A DNA stretch of 64,000 bases from Agarivorans albus (GCF_019670105.1 NZ_AP023032.1:4224001-4288000); one strand, 5' to 3'; counted from the stretch's first letter, positions 17,064-25,884 are shown. Numbers and translations: made by a program. Notes: a model not told the origin generated them from the sequence alone.

Positions 17064-18413
17064 ATGTCGTCTACTACCCAGAGTAAAACCCTACAAAAAG
17101 GCCTGTTTGGAATGGCCTTGCCTATTTTTGGCGAATTCATGCTGAACATGTCGGTACCGGTATTTGACGCGCTATTCCTTAGCCAAGTCTCTGATCAAGC
17201 CGCTGCTTCTGTAGGCGCGGTAATGCCTTGGTTCTCTATGGCCATTGTGTTTTTCTCAGCCACTGGCATCGCTGGCGCAAGTTTGGCGTCGCAGTACATG
17301 GGCAAACTAAACTATCAACGGGCTAATTTGATTCTAGCCGGCTTGATAATACTCGGTGTACTTGCAGGGCTACTCTGCGGGCTATTCTTTGTAAGCCAAG
17401 CCAGCAACATTGGCCAATGGATGAGTCTTCCCCCAGACATGAGCCTATTAGCCAGCGAATACTTGGTACTTGCTGGAGCGGGCGTGGGCTTTATGGGTTT
17501 ACGTATGACCCTAGCCAACATCTGCAATAGCTATGGTCAATCTCATTGGAACACCATTTCTGCGGCACTCATGCTGGTCACCAATATTATTGGCAATGGC
17601 GTGTTGGTATTGGGCTGGTTTGGCGCAACACCAATGGGCGTGACCGGGGTAGCCTTAGCCAGCTTAATTGCTTGGTTGCTAAGCCTTAGCTTTAGTTTGT
17701 TAGTGGTATTGCTGCTAATAAAAGTGAAGCTCCCCTTAGCCGAGGCGATTAAACAGCCAGCTCTTAGCCTTAAACCTATTCTAAAAATTGCCGTACCCTC
17801 AGCGCTCGAGCCCTTCTCTTACCAAAGCTTTGTGATGGTCATGAACTTAATGATTGTCCAGTTTGGCGAAACCTCGCTCACCGTGCGTATCTACGCACTG
17901 AACATCTACGTTTATTGCACCATGATGCTTGTGGCCATTGGCATTGCTAACACCATGTTAGTGACTCAACTTGCAGGCGCTGGCCACTTTGAGCGTTGCC
18001 ACCAACAAATGCGCCAAGGCATGCGCTGGGGCTTAATAGCGGTGGCTATTGTTGCCAGCATTATCTTTATCTTTCACCAAAGCTTACTGGGTTTATTTAC
18101 CAGTAACCCTGAAGTACTCGCCCTAGGCGTGGTAGTATGTTTAATTCACAGCCTTAACGAACCACTAAGGGCAATAAACATTATCAGCGGCAATGTATTA
18201 CGCGGTTGTGGCGACGCGGTGTTTGTTACCGGTAACGCCATTGCGGTTACTTGGCTATTCTCAGTACCACTGGCCTACTTTACTGGGGTTTATTTAGGTT
18301 ATGGTTTATATGCGGTGCTTCTTGCAGGCATGGTAGACGAGTTCCTACGTAGCCAAATAAACTGGCGCCGCTGGAAGAGCGATAAGTGGAAGCGTAAGTT
18401 GGCGCCGGACTAG
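17064..18413 (+). CDS. MATE-family multidrug/cation exporter
   Basis: The protein is about 449 residues with twelve hydrophobic segments. It has two similar halves: N-half GMALPIFGEFMLNMSVPVFDALF, and C-half IAVPSALEPFSYQSFVMVMNLMIVQFGE, the repeat expected for MATE transporters. It expels organic cations or toxic compounds using H+ or Na+ gradients. A GTG nine bases earlier is an alternative start. It is separated by 90 bp from the nitrate operon and has its own operator-like repeat, so it is probably transcribed independently. Substrate unknown. Confidence 0.88.
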   Translation: MSSTTQSKTLQKGLFGMALPIFGEFMLNMSVPVFDALFLSQVSDQAAASVGAVMPWFSMAIVFFSATGIAGASLASQYMGKLNYQRANLILAGLIILGVLAGLLCGLFFVSQASNIGQWMSLPPDMSLLASEYLVLAGAGVGFMGLRMTLANICNSYGQSHWNTISAALMLVTNIIGNGVLVLGWFGATPMGVTGVALASLIAWLLSLSFSLLVVLLLIKVKLPLAEAIKQPALSLKPILKIAVPSALEPFSYQSFVMVMNLMIVQFGETSLTVRIYALNIYVYCTMMLVAIGIANTMLVTQLAGAGHFERCHQQMRQGMRWGLIAVAIVASIIFIFHQSLLGLFTSNPEVLALGVVVCLIHSLNEPLRAINIISGNVLRGCGDAVFVTGNAIAVTWLFSVPLAYFTGVYLGYGLYAVLLAGMVDEFLRSQINWRRWKSDKWKRKLAPD

Positions 18414-18510
18414 TAGGAGTCGTAACTAACTTTTGGACACAATCGCGTTAAGTCGGAAGGTTTAAGTCAAAGATAGACGGTTCAATTTTTAATCATGCAC
18501 AAAGATGCAG

Positions 18511-19209
18511 CTATTCGACACCGAGCGTCCTAATAGCTCGTAGAGCCAACTCACGCATCACCGTATTACCCCACTTGATCTCATCCCAGTCCCTGTAACT
18601 ATTTGGGTCTCTAACAGTTTGCTTACTCTGAATGTTTGCATGTGAGAGTGCATTCCTACCGTCTTCCCGCAACCAGTCTTCGAGTTTTTTCCCATTTAAA
18701 AACAGAGGCTTTCTATCTCGCAGTGCCCTTGCCAACTCATTTTCTAAAGTAGGAATTTGTTGCTCTATCCAAGTTCCCTTGGTCTTACCATTTTTAAATG
18801 GTATTTCGAGAATCTTGGCGTAACATAAAAATTCGTAATAGGTGCTTCCACTTGAGGTACCTTCTCGGAAAAAACCTAACGCAAGGTGCTGGGCATCAGT
18901 AAACACTCTCTGCTCGAAGTGATTCATATGTATCGCGTAACTATCATCACTTGGAACAAAGTTCATGGAGGCACAATACTCACTATACAAGCCATGGATA
19001 TTGCTAACTTTAACTCCGTGAAACCAAACAATCTCATTTAGAACTCTAAAAAATATGTCCCATGGATTGTTGCCATCAAAGCCATTTTGGTTTGATATTT
19101 TCAAAGTATGCGGGTGAACTGTGTTCTGTATGTCCAGAGTGATCTTTTCTCCATCATATGGAAGAACCCACTTTTCGTTTACTATTCCATCTTTTATCGA
19201 TATTGGCAT
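18511..19209 (-). CDS. Uncharacterised accessory protein with a HEPN-like RX4H motif
   Basis: I do not recognise a named family. The 232-residue soluble protein has an N-terminal beta-rich part and a helical C-terminal half containing YYEFLCYAKILEIPF and DGRNALSHAN. RNALSH fits the R-X4-H signature of HEPN domains, which include many RNases and toxin or defence proteins. No ribosome site is evident before the ATG. It is AT-rich compared with its neighbours and sits alone between the MATE gene and ftsX, beside repeat-like sequence, which suggests acquisition. Function should be treated as unknown. Confidence 0.6.
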   Translation of the reverse strand: MPISIKDGIVNEKWVLPYDGEKITLDIQNTVHPHTLKISNQNGFDGNNPWDIFFRVLNEIVWFHGVKVSNIHGLYSEYCASMNFVPSDDSYAIHMNHFEQRVFTDAQHLALGFFREGTSSGSTYYEFLCYAKILEIPFKNGKTKGTWIEQQIPTLENELARALRDRKPLFLNGKKLEDWLREDGRNALSHANIQSKQTVRDPNSYRDWDEIKWGNTVMRELALRAIRTLGVE

Positions 19210-19472
19210 TGGCGTTCAGTAGCGTAGATTTTTGTGAAGATAACATGATGTAAAACACCATTTAGGTCAAACAAACTTATAAGAAATGAGGCACGGAAAA
19301 GCTTCAGATTTTCATTAGAATTTATATCGATTAGACGCAGCGCACCGCTACTAATGATAGCTCTATCTAAAAACGTTCGGCGCAAAAGTGAGTCAGCTAC
19401 AAATTGCAGACTCATTGTTGGACAGGTATATATTAGTTTCCTTACCCCCTTCATTATCGCCGAGTCACGCAA
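19194..19472 (-). CDS. Doubtful small ORF (92 aa)
   Basis: This open frame overlaps the start of the preceding gene by 16 bp and begins in repeat-like sequence. The residue pattern is not clearly protein-like, no domain is recognised, and the ribosome site is poor. It may be a remnant or a leader of the accessory gene. It is listed so that the 240 bp upstream of that gene are not taken as empty. Confidence 0.2.
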   Translation of the reverse strand: MRDSAIMKGVRKLIYTCPTMSLQFVADSLLRRTFLDRAIISSGALRLIDINSNENLKLFRASFLISLFDLNGVLHHVIFTKIYATERQCQYR

Positions 19473-19665
19473 GTGCTAAGCGATTAAGCCGAGCATTGTT
19501 TGAGCGTAGCGAGTTGCACAGGCGCGCTTGGCACTGAGTAACGAGGAAAAAAGATAATGCGGGGCAGCCTTTCTTTTGCTTCGTTTTCTTTGGCTGTTCA
19601 AAGAAAATGATGTCGCCGAGAGGCGAAACGCAATAAAGCAGACAAGTGTATTGCTTGCCTGCACA
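19445..19665. repeat. Repeat-like intergenic sequence with a strong hairpin downstream of ftsX
   Basis: This non-coding stretch contains TCGTTTTCTTTG-GCTGTT-CAAAGAAAATGA (19581-19610), a 12-bp stem with one G-T pair. Its CTTTTGCTTCGTTTTCTTTGG style resembles dispersed intergenic repeats I have seen in marine gammaproteobacteria. That recollection is not verified. It marks the edge of the region separating ftsX from rpoH. Confidence 0.45.
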
Positions 19666-19670
19666 CAGCA

Positions 19671-20630
19671 CTAGCTTGGCTCTATTTGCTTAATATGGCG
19701 ATTTACCGAGAACCACGATGCGCCTAAGCCCAGCAAAGTTGCAAATAAGATTAACCAGCCAAACTCTTGAATACTTAGACCCGAAAGGTAAATGTCTTGT
19801 TGGTACAACAAACCGATTTGCTGAAGGGCGTATTCAGTCCAGATAAGCAGAATATTACACAATACCCAAGCCATTAAGCCGCCTACAATGCCAAACCAAA
19901 ATCCGGTATATAAAAACGGCCGTTGAATAAAGGCGTCGGTAGCGCCGACCAATTTCATAACTTCGATTTCGTTACGACGATTGAGAATGTTTAATCGCAG
20001 AGTATTACTTACAATTAAGGCCACCGCGGTGAGCAACAATATAATCAGCAGCCAAGCGGCTTGCTGCAGCATGCTTACAATGGTGTCTAAACGTTGTAGC
20101 CATTCAACATCTAAGCGGCCTTCTTCAACCAAGCTATGCTCTTGCAAACTGTCGAGTAAGGTTTTTGCAGCGCTAGCTGAGCTGTACTCGGCACTTGGCA
20201 GCACCAGTAATACATCGGGCAAGGGGTTTTCTGGTAGTAACGCAAGTACGTCTTCAAAGCCGCTGTTGGCTTGAAACTCGGCCAAGCCCTGTTGCTTGGT
20301 AACCAGCTCTACCGCGGCCACTTGCTGCATGCTGGATATATTTTTTTGCAATAAATCGCGCTGTTGTTCGGTAACATTTTGTTTTAGAAACAAACTGATT
20401 TGAGCGTCACTTTTCCAGTAGGCAGTAAGCTGCTGCACGTTTTTAGTGGCCAAATAAAAGCTTGCTGGCAAAGCCAAACAAACGCCGATTACCGCTAAAG
20501 TAAGCATTGAGCTAGCAGGGGTGCGCCAAAGCTCGCCTAAGCTGGCAATACATTGCTGTAAATGGCGTACCCAAAACATCATAAAGCGTACCGGAAACGC
20601 GACTTTCACTTGCGGTTTAGCGCCAGCCAT
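19671..20630 (-). CDS. ftsX: Cell-division ABC transporter permease FtsX
   Basis: The 319-residue protein has a cytoplasmic N-terminus, a first transmembrane helix (MLTLAVIGVCLALPASFYLA), a periplasmic domain (about 65-180) and three C-terminal helices. NRRNEIEVMKLVGATDAFIQRPFL is the FtsX-family loop after helix 2. With FtsE it activates periplasmic murein hydrolase regulators at the division septum. The start overlaps the ftsE stop (TAATG), implying coupled translation. The usual downstream rpoH is not adjacent. Confidence 0.95.
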   Translation of the reverse strand: MAGAKPQVKVAFPVRFMMFWVRHLQQCIASLGELWRTPASSMLTLAVIGVCLALPASFYLATKNVQQLTAYWKSDAQISLFLKQNVTEQQRDLLQKNISSMQQVAAVELVTKQQGLAEFQANSGFEDVLALLPENPLPDVLLVLPSAEYSSASAAKTLLDSLQEHSLVEEGRLDVEWLQRLDTIVSMLQQAAWLLIILLLTAVALIVSNTLRLNILNRRNEIEVMKLVGATDAFIQRPFLYTGFWFGIVGGLMAWVLCNILLIWTEYALQQIGLLYQQDIYLSGLSIQEFGWLILFATLLGLGASWFSVNRHIKQIEPS

Positions 20631-21307
20631 TACTGCACCTCCTCTGCTTGAGAGGCGTTAAGCAACTGACCATTTTGGAGAATAAGTCGCTGATAGTGCA
20701 TTTTAGCGATTAGGCTTAAATCGTGACTTGCGATAAGCACCGCAACACCCACGCGGTTAAACTCTTCGAATAAGCGGAAAATCTCTAAGGACAATGCAGG
20801 GTCTAAGTTACCAGTGGGCTCATCGGCGATCAAAATAGCAGGTTTGTTGACTACAGCGCGCGCAATGCCTACTCGCTGCTGCTCACCACCAGAGAGAATA
20901 ACCGGGGTGCAGTTGGCTTTGTCTAACAGCCCCACTTTATCGAGGGCTGCAGCAACACGGCGTTTAATATTGCCCATACTATAACCTTCAATCACTAAAG
21001 GAAGAGCAACATTGTCGAATACCGTGCGGTCCATTAGCAGTTTGTGATCTTGAAAAATCACGCCCATTTGACGGCGAAGATAAGGGATCTTTCGATGAGT
21101 AATGCGACTAATATCGTCGCCATTTACCCATACTTTACCGTCGCTGGGGCGCTCCATGGCGGTGATAAGCTTGAGCAAGGTACTTTTTCCTGCGCCAGAG
21201 TGGCCGGTTAAAAAGGCCATTTTTCCCTGTTCTAGTTGAAACGAAACTTTTTGTAAGGCTCGCTGACTACCTGGATAAATTTTACTTACTTGCTCAAACC
21301 GGATCAT
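20630..21307 (-). CDS. ftsE: Cell-division ABC transporter ATP-binding protein FtsE
   Basis: At 225 residues it has the normal length. It has Walker A GHSGAGKSTLLKLI (about 36-49), Q-loop IFQDHKLL, signature LSGGEQQRVGIARA and Walker B ILIADEPTGNLD. The N-terminus MIRFEQVSKIYPG is typical of FtsE. It is the cytoplasmic ATPase of the FtsEX divisome complex. It follows ftsY by 35 bp in the conserved ftsYEX order. Confidence 0.97.
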   Translation of the reverse strand: MIRFEQVSKIYPGSQRALQKVSFQLEQGKMAFLTGHSGAGKSTLLKLITAMERPSDGKVWVNGDDISRITHRKIPYLRRQMGVIFQDHKLLMDRTVFDNVALPLVIEGYSMGNIKRRVAAALDKVGLLDKANCTPVILSGGEQQRVGIARAVVNKPAILIADEPTGNLDPALSLEIFRLFEEFNRVGVAVLIASHDLSLIAKMHYQRLILQNGQLLNASQAEEVQ

Positions 21308-21342
21308 TCCTAGACCTTTTTTACTGTTTAGGCAGCGTTAAA

Positions 21343-22812
21343 CTACGCCTCTTCACTCTCTTCGCTGCTAAATAGCGCATCAACAAAGGGTTGTGACTCA
21401 AACTCGCGTAAATCATCAATGCCTTCACCCACACCAATATAACGAATAGGCAAAGCAAACTTGTCGGCTAAGGCAAAAATCACCCCACCTTTAGCGGTGC
21501 CATCTAACTTGGTAAGTGTTAAACCCGTTAAGCCCACCGCTTGGTTAAATAAGTTAGCTTGGCTTATGGCATTTTGGCCAGTGCTGGCATCAATAGTTAA
21601 CATAATTTCATGAGGAGCGGCATCGTCGAGCTTTTTCATTACTCGTACAATTTTCTTCAACTCTTCCATTAGGTGCGCTTTATTTTGCAAGCGACCTGCT
21701 GTATCGGCAATCAATACATCTACATTTCGTGACTTAGCTGCTTGAAAAGCATCGAAAATTACCGAAGCACTGTCAGCGCCAGTGTGTTGTGCAATTACCG
21801 GGATCTCGTTACGCTCACCCCACACTTGCAGCTGCTCTACCGCAGCGGCGCGGAAGGTATCACCCGCGGCCAACATCACCGATTTACCCTGACTTTGATA
21901 TTGCTTGGCAAGCTTACCGATGGTGGTGGTTTTACCCACACCATTAACCCCAACCATTAAGATAACAAACGGTCCATCACTACTATCTAAATCTAAAGGC
22001 GCTTCAACTTGATTAAGCATGCTAGCCATATCGAGTTTTAGTTGCTGATATAGGGCTTCACCATCTTGTAGGTCGCTACGTTTAACGTGACTGGTGAGGT
22101 TTTCGATAATCTTTAAAGTGGTATCAACGCCAACATCCGCCACCAATAACTGTTCTTCTAATTCTTCAAACAGCTCATCGTCGATCTTTCGCCCTTTAAA
22201 GAGAGAAAAGAAACCCCAACCAAAGTTCTTACGGGTACGCCTTAAGCCTGCACGCAAACGGGCAAACAAGCCCATTTTTTTCACTGGCTCAGCAGCTTGC
22301 GACGCTGCGGCTAGCTCGGCCTCTTGTGCTGCTTGGGCTTCACGTTCTGCTTGGGCTTCTCGTTCAGCTTGGGCTTCACGCTCTGCTTGAGCTTCACGTT
22401 CTGCTTGAGCTTCACGTTCTGCTTGAGCTTCACGTTCTGCTTGAGCTTCACGTTCTGCTTGAGCTTCGCGTTCTGCTTGCGCTTCGCGTTCGGCTTGGGC
22501 TTCGCGCTCTGCTTGGGCTTCGCGTTCTGCTTGAGCTTCGCGTTCTGCTTGAGCTTCACGTTCTGCTTGAGCTTCACGTTCTGCTTGAGCTTCGCGTTCT
22601 GCTTGAGCTTCACGTTCTGCTTGAGCTTCGCGTTCTGCTTGAGCTTCGCGTTCAGCTTGAGCTTCGCGTTCTGCTTGGGCTTCACGCTCTGCTTGCGCGT
22701 CTAACTCAGCTTGCTGAGTATCTTGTTGTTCTGCGGCGGGATCGCTTGATTGTTGTTGCTCGTCATCTTTTTTTCGGCCAAACCAAGAAAATAGGCCCTT
22801 CTTTTTTGCCAT
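21343..22812 (-). CDS. ftsY: Signal recognition particle receptor FtsY with a 20-copy hexapeptide repeat
   Basis: The 489-residue protein has an N-terminal A domain and a C-terminal NG GTPase. N-terminal MAKKKGLFSWFGRKK is the membrane-contact motif. Residues about 41-160 are twenty copies of AEREAQ. Then come MGLFARLRAGLRRTRKNFG, G1 GVNGVGKTTTIGKLAKQ, DTFRAAAVEQL, DTAGRLQNK and TKLDGTAKGG. It docks the signal recognition particle and ribosome at the inner membrane for cotranslational targeting. The NG domain looks intact. The A domain is naturally acidic and variable, but a uniform repeat of this length is unusual. Confidence 0.97.
   Translation of the reverse strand: MAKKKGLFSWFGRKKDDEQQQSSDPAAEQQDTQQAELDAQAEREAQAEREAQAEREAQAEREAQAEREAQAEREAQAEREAQAEREAQAEREAQAEREAQAEREAQAEREAQAEREAQAEREAQAEREAQAEREAQAEREAQAEREAQAEREAQAEREAQAAQEAELAAASQAAEPVKKMGLFARLRAGLRRTRKNFGWGFFSLFKGRKIDDELFEELEEQLLVADVGVDTTLKIIENLTSHVKRSDLQDGEALYQQLKLDMASMLNQVEAPLDLDSSDGPFVILMVGVNGVGKTTTIGKLAKQYQSQGKSVMLAAGDTFRAAAVEQLQVWGERNEIPVIAQHTGADSASVIFDAFQAAKSRNVDVLIADTAGRLQNKAHLMEELKKIVRVMKKLDDAAPHEIMLTIDASTGQNAISQANLFNQAVGLTGLTLTKLDGTAKGGVIFALADKFALPIRYIGVGEGIDDLREFESQPFVDALFSSEESEEA
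22331..22690 (-). repeat. In-frame 18-bp tandem repeat (20 units) in ftsY
   Basis: Twenty uninterrupted 18-bp units each encode AEREAQ. Units differ only at silent positions (Ala, Glu and Arg codons vary), so the protein repeat is exact while the DNA is diverged. Because 18 is a multiple of 3, several other frames stay open across it. They should not be taken as genes. Confidence 0.98.
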
Positions 22813-22916
22813 TACTGCAAAACCTTTTTTACCAGTAAACGACGTTGGCTGTTACAATGCCAACGTCCAATCAATATTGCTCGGATATTATCACAGTTTC
22901 TCAATGGTCTAAGTAA

Positions 22917-23531
22917 ATGGCACGGCTTTCCTCAAGAAAACATTCAAATCAAAGTAACAAATCTAATAATGGCAGTGGTCAGGTACGCATAATTGCTGGT
23001 CAATGGCGCGGGCGCAAGCTCAAGGTGCTGAATAGCCAAGGCTTACGCCCAACTACCGACCGAGTTAAAGAAACCGTATTTAACTGGTTAAGCCCCTATT
23101 TGCACAACAGTCATTGCTTAGATCTTTTTGCTGGAAGTGGCAGCTTAGGTTTTGAGGCCTTGTCGCGTTTTGCTAGTTTTACCACCTTTGTAGAGAAAGA
23201 TGCGCAGGCCGCTAAGCAGCTTAAGGCCAATTTACAAGTATTAGAGCTTAGCAGCGAGCAAGCAAAGTTAATTAATCAAGATGCCCTGCAATGGCTAAAG
23301 CAAACACCAAGCGAAGCCTACGACATTGTATTTATTGACCCGCCGTTTCGTTGCGAGTTACTAGCACCTAGCTGCGCAATGTTAAATGACAATGGCTGGC
23401 TAAAACCCGACGCACTGGTTTATCTTGAATTTGAGAACGAAGCCAACGAGCCCCAATTACCCGCAAACTGGCACTGCATAAAAGAAAAACAAGCAGGCCA
23501 AGTAAGCTACCGTTTATACCAACTAACTTAA
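22917..23531 (+). CDS. rsmD: 16S rRNA (guanine(966)-N2)-methyltransferase
   Basis: The 204-residue protein starts with a basic tail, then VRIIAGQWRGRKLKV and LRPTTDRVKETVFNWL. The SAM motif is LDLFAGSGSLGFEALSR and the catalytic motif is DPPF (FIDPPF, about residue 140). It methylates G966 of 16S rRNA in the small subunit. It is divergent from ftsY and followed after 11 bp by the yhhL homologue, as in Escherichia coli. Confidence 0.95.
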   Translation: MARLSSRKHSNQSNKSNNGSGQVRIIAGQWRGRKLKVLNSQGLRPTTDRVKETVFNWLSPYLHNSHCLDLFAGSGSLGFEALSRFASFTTFVEKDAQAAKQLKANLQVLELSSEQAKLINQDALQWLKQTPSEAYDIVFIDPPFRCELLAPSCAMLNDNGWLKPDALVYLEFENEANEPQLPANWHCIKEKQAGQVSYRLYQLT

Positions 23532-23542
23532 GAGCCTTATTT

Positions 23543-23809
23543 ATGTTTATTAAAATTGGCAAACTGTTTATGGCTGCCATGTGGTTAGCGATGCTACTCA
23601 GCCCAATTATTTTTGTTCCACCATACAATTGGATATTGCCGCTAGTGGGTGGCTTTTTGTTATTGCTGCACGGCGTTCAACTGTTATCCATTCGCGGCAC
23701 TTTGCTTGAAGCTGGCGTGTTGAAGAAGGGTGATAACCTACAAATTTTGTTCTTTGGCTTTTTTGCTATGTGGCAAATTCACAAACGTATGACTGGGAAA
23801 GACTCTTGA
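23543..23809 (+). CDS. yhhL: DUF1145-family small membrane protein (YhhL-like)
   Basis: The 88-residue protein has two to three hydrophobic helices (GKLFMAAMWLAMLLSPIIFV, WILPLVGGFLLLLHGVQLL and a third weaker segment LQILFFGFFAMWQ). It ends in a basic tail. Size, topology and position directly after rsmD match the DUF1145 family. It is probably co-transcribed with rsmD, and its stop overlaps the next start (TTGA). Function unknown. Confidence 0.8.
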   Translation: MFIKIGKLFMAAMWLAMLLSPIIFVPPYNWILPLVGGFLLLLHGVQLLSIRGTLLEAGVLKKGDNLQILFFGFFAMWQIHKRMTGKDS

Positions 23810-25098
23810 TTACACGCCAGTTACTATTGGCGAGCATTTGCTTTGTAAGTCTGCCTAGTTGGGCGATGAGCGTTACGGTCATTGATGATGCTAAACATCG
23901 ACGCAGCGGAGCTTGGACCCAAGTATTACCCTATGCCTATTACACCGAAAACCTCCAGTGGGGCGTGGGTATTGGCGTAGGTGCGGCAGGGCATATTCAG
24001 CCTAGCTCGAGCATGGTGGCAACGGCGACTGTAACCAGTAACGATAGCTGGATGGGCTTTTTGTATAGCGGTGACTATCAAATGCCTTTTGCCGATCGCA
24101 TATTTTTTGATACTACTTTGTATCAAACCAATTTCACTCGCGACCCGCAGTATATTAACGGTAATTCGGATTACCCAGGAGAGCGAGCAGGTAGCAATGA
24201 TTCAAGCCAAGAAAACCGTGTTTATACCCACAGCAAAGGCCAAGAGTATCGCTTTAGATTTCGCTATTTACTGCCTCTAGGCCACGGTAAAAGCTCAGCA
24301 GTTCACACTTTTAGAGTAAACCGCGGTGAAGTAATGGAAGGTTATGAAGCGGGCGCGAAAGAGTGGAACCCACTCAACAGCGGGCGCACCATTATCCAGC
24401 TTGAACCTTTTTATTGGAAACAAGACGTTGGTGAATATAACCAACTGCAAGATTCGAATACCTCGGCGGGCCTTACCTTAGAACTCGAATACGATAATCG
24501 CAATTATCATCAAAACCCAACAGCGGGTAGCCGACAGCGCGTAAATGTAAGCCGTGATTGGGGCGATAGTGAGCGACCTTCGTGGACGATGTGGGAGCTT
24601 TCGGGCTCTAAATACATCAGTTTGCCAAAAACCTCTTGGGCACAAAGCCAAGTATTAGCATTTGGCTTTGCCACCTCTGATACCCCCACTTGGAACCTCA
24701 GTTCTTACAACAATGGCGAACAACAATATCATCGCCCTGCCTGGTTTGCTGGTTCACGTTTAGGGGGAATGGACAGGCTCAAGGGCTATGAAACCGCCCG
24801 CTATCACGACCGTTCGATGATCTATTATTCGGCAGAATACCGCTTCACACCCAACTGGAACCCACTTCCCAAAGTGCCAGTTGTAAATTGGTTTAACGTA
24901 CCTGCTTGGTACTGGGTCGCCTTTGTTGAAATTGGCCGAGTGGCTGATGAATACAACTTGGCAACCTTACACCAAGATATGAGATACAGCATAGGTGGGA
25001 GCCTTAGAGTAATGATGGAAGGTGTTGTACTACGCGGTGATTTTGCTACCAGCGGCGATGACAGCATTTTTCGTTTAGGTATAAATCACCCTTACTAG
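23806..25098 (+). CDS. Omp85/BamA-TamA-like outer membrane beta-barrel protein without POTRA domains
   Basis: The protein is about 430 residues. The frame is open to 23770, but a TTG at 23806 overlapping the yhhL stop gives a clean signal peptide (LLLASICFVSLPSWA-M) and a GGGAAAG site upstream, so it is preferred. The rest is alternating beta-strand sequence. GSRLGGMDRLKGYETARYHD resembles the conserved L6/Omp85 barrel motif, and the protein ends with a strand and aromatic residue (FRLGINHPY). No POTRA repeats precede the barrel, so it is a barrel-only member. Function is unknown; surface exposure or lipid/protein export are possibilities. Confidence 0.75.
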   Translation: MITRQLLLASICFVSLPSWAMSVTVIDDAKHRRSGAWTQVLPYAYYTENLQWGVGIGVGAAGHIQPSSSMVATATVTSNDSWMGFLYSGDYQMPFADRIFFDTTLYQTNFTRDPQYINGNSDYPGERAGSNDSSQENRVYTHSKGQEYRFRFRYLLPLGHGKSSAVHTFRVNRGEVMEGYEAGAKEWNPLNSGRTIIQLEPFYWKQDVGEYNQLQDSNTSAGLTLELEYDNRNYHQNPTAGSRQRVNVSRDWGDSERPSWTMWELSGSKYISLPKTSWAQSQVLAFGFATSDTPTWNLSSYNNGEQQYHRPAWFAGSRLGGMDRLKGYETARYHDRSMIYYSAEYRFTPNWNPLPKVPVVNWFNVPAWYWVAFVEIGRVADEYNLATLHQDMRYSIGGSLRVMMEGVVLRGDFATSGDDSIFRLGINHPY

Positions 25099-25153
25099 GA
25101 TCTGTTAATCTGTCGCGGTTAATTTTGCTCTAGAGATCAACAGGCTTAATACA

Positions 25154-25189
25154 CTTGCGGATTACCAGTTTAAAGCTGGAATCCGCAAG
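25154..25189. terminator. Hairpin between convergent genes (likely terminator)
   Basis: CTTGCGGATT pairs with AATCCGCAAG, with CCAG/CTGG extending the stem inside. The T run is weak, but its location between convergent genes suits a terminator. Confidence 0.6.
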
Positions 25190-25203
25190 GCTAGCCATTC
25201 TGC

Positions 25204-25794
25204 TTATAGTGATTGCCAATAATCGGCTATTCCATCAAGGAACATTTGCACCGCAAGCATAATAAGCAACATGCCCATTAAACGCTCCATGGCTTTTAAA
25301 CCTTTCTCACCCAGCAGTTTTAAAAGTACCCCACTAAATAAGAAGATCACTACGCTAATACCCCACGCAATAAGTAGCGCCAAAGACCAATCTAGCATCC
25401 GGCTGCCATCTTGATTTGCCAGCAGCATTAACGATGCAAGTACCGAGGGGCCGGCAATCATTGGGATTGCCATCGGCACTAAAAAGGGCTCTTCACCCGC
25501 GGCAAGACCAGCAACACCACCGGGCTGAGGGAAGATCATCTTCAAGGCAATAAGGAATAAAATTATCCCGCCAGCAAGGCTTACCGCTTCTTGTCGAAGA
25601 TTTAAGAAACCTAGAATTTGCTCGCCAGCAAACAAAAAGGCAAACATAACAGTAAGGGCAAACACCAGCTCTCGTAGTAAAACGATTCGCCGACGTTTGG
25701 GGTCAAGATGTTTGACCATGCTAAGGAACACAGGAAGGTTTCCTAGCGGATCCATAATCAAAAACAACATCACTGCTGCTGATAACATATCCAT
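25204..25794 (-). CDS. yhgN: MarC/YhgN-family inner membrane protein
   Basis: The 196-residue protein has six hydrophobic segments. It starts with AAVMLFLIMDPLGNLPVFLSMVKHLDPKRRR and has AGEEPFLVPMAIPMIAGPSVLA and GLKAMERLMGMLLIMLAVQMFLDG. These are very close to Escherichia coli YhgN of the UPF0056/MarC family. The transported substrate is not established. It stands alone on the minus strand. Confidence 0.9.
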   Translation of the reverse strand: MDMLSAAVMLFLIMDPLGNLPVFLSMVKHLDPKRRRIVLLRELVFALTVMFAFLFAGEQILGFLNLRQEAVSLAGGIILFLIALKMIFPQPGGVAGLAAGEEPFLVPMAIPMIAGPSVLASLMLLANQDGSRMLDWSLALLIAWGISVVIFLFSGVLLKLLGEKGLKAMERLMGMLLIMLAVQMFLDGIADYWQSL

Positions 25795-25835
25795 TGGCTA
25801 ACTCACTAAATAACGACTATTTTGTCTAAGAAATA

Positions 25836-25870
25836 AAAAAGAGCCAGAGCATAACACCCTGACTCTTTTA
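25836..25870 (-). terminator. Terminator of the chemoreceptor-porin-binding protein operon
   Basis: AAAAGAGCCAG pairs with CTGACTCTTTT (one mismatch), with flanking A/T runs, 15 bp after the last gene of the operon. Confidence 0.8.
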
Positions 25871-25884
25871 TAGCTTAGCTTTAT

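Noticed and set aside
19465-19671. Small minus-strand frames downstream of ftsX
   Set aside because: They lie in hairpin-rich repeat-like DNA and show no recognisable protein character.
22311-22838. Long open frames on both strands across the ftsY repeat
   Set aside because: They are by-products of an 18-bp repeat, which keeps several frames open. The translations are low-complexity and ftsY is the clear gene.
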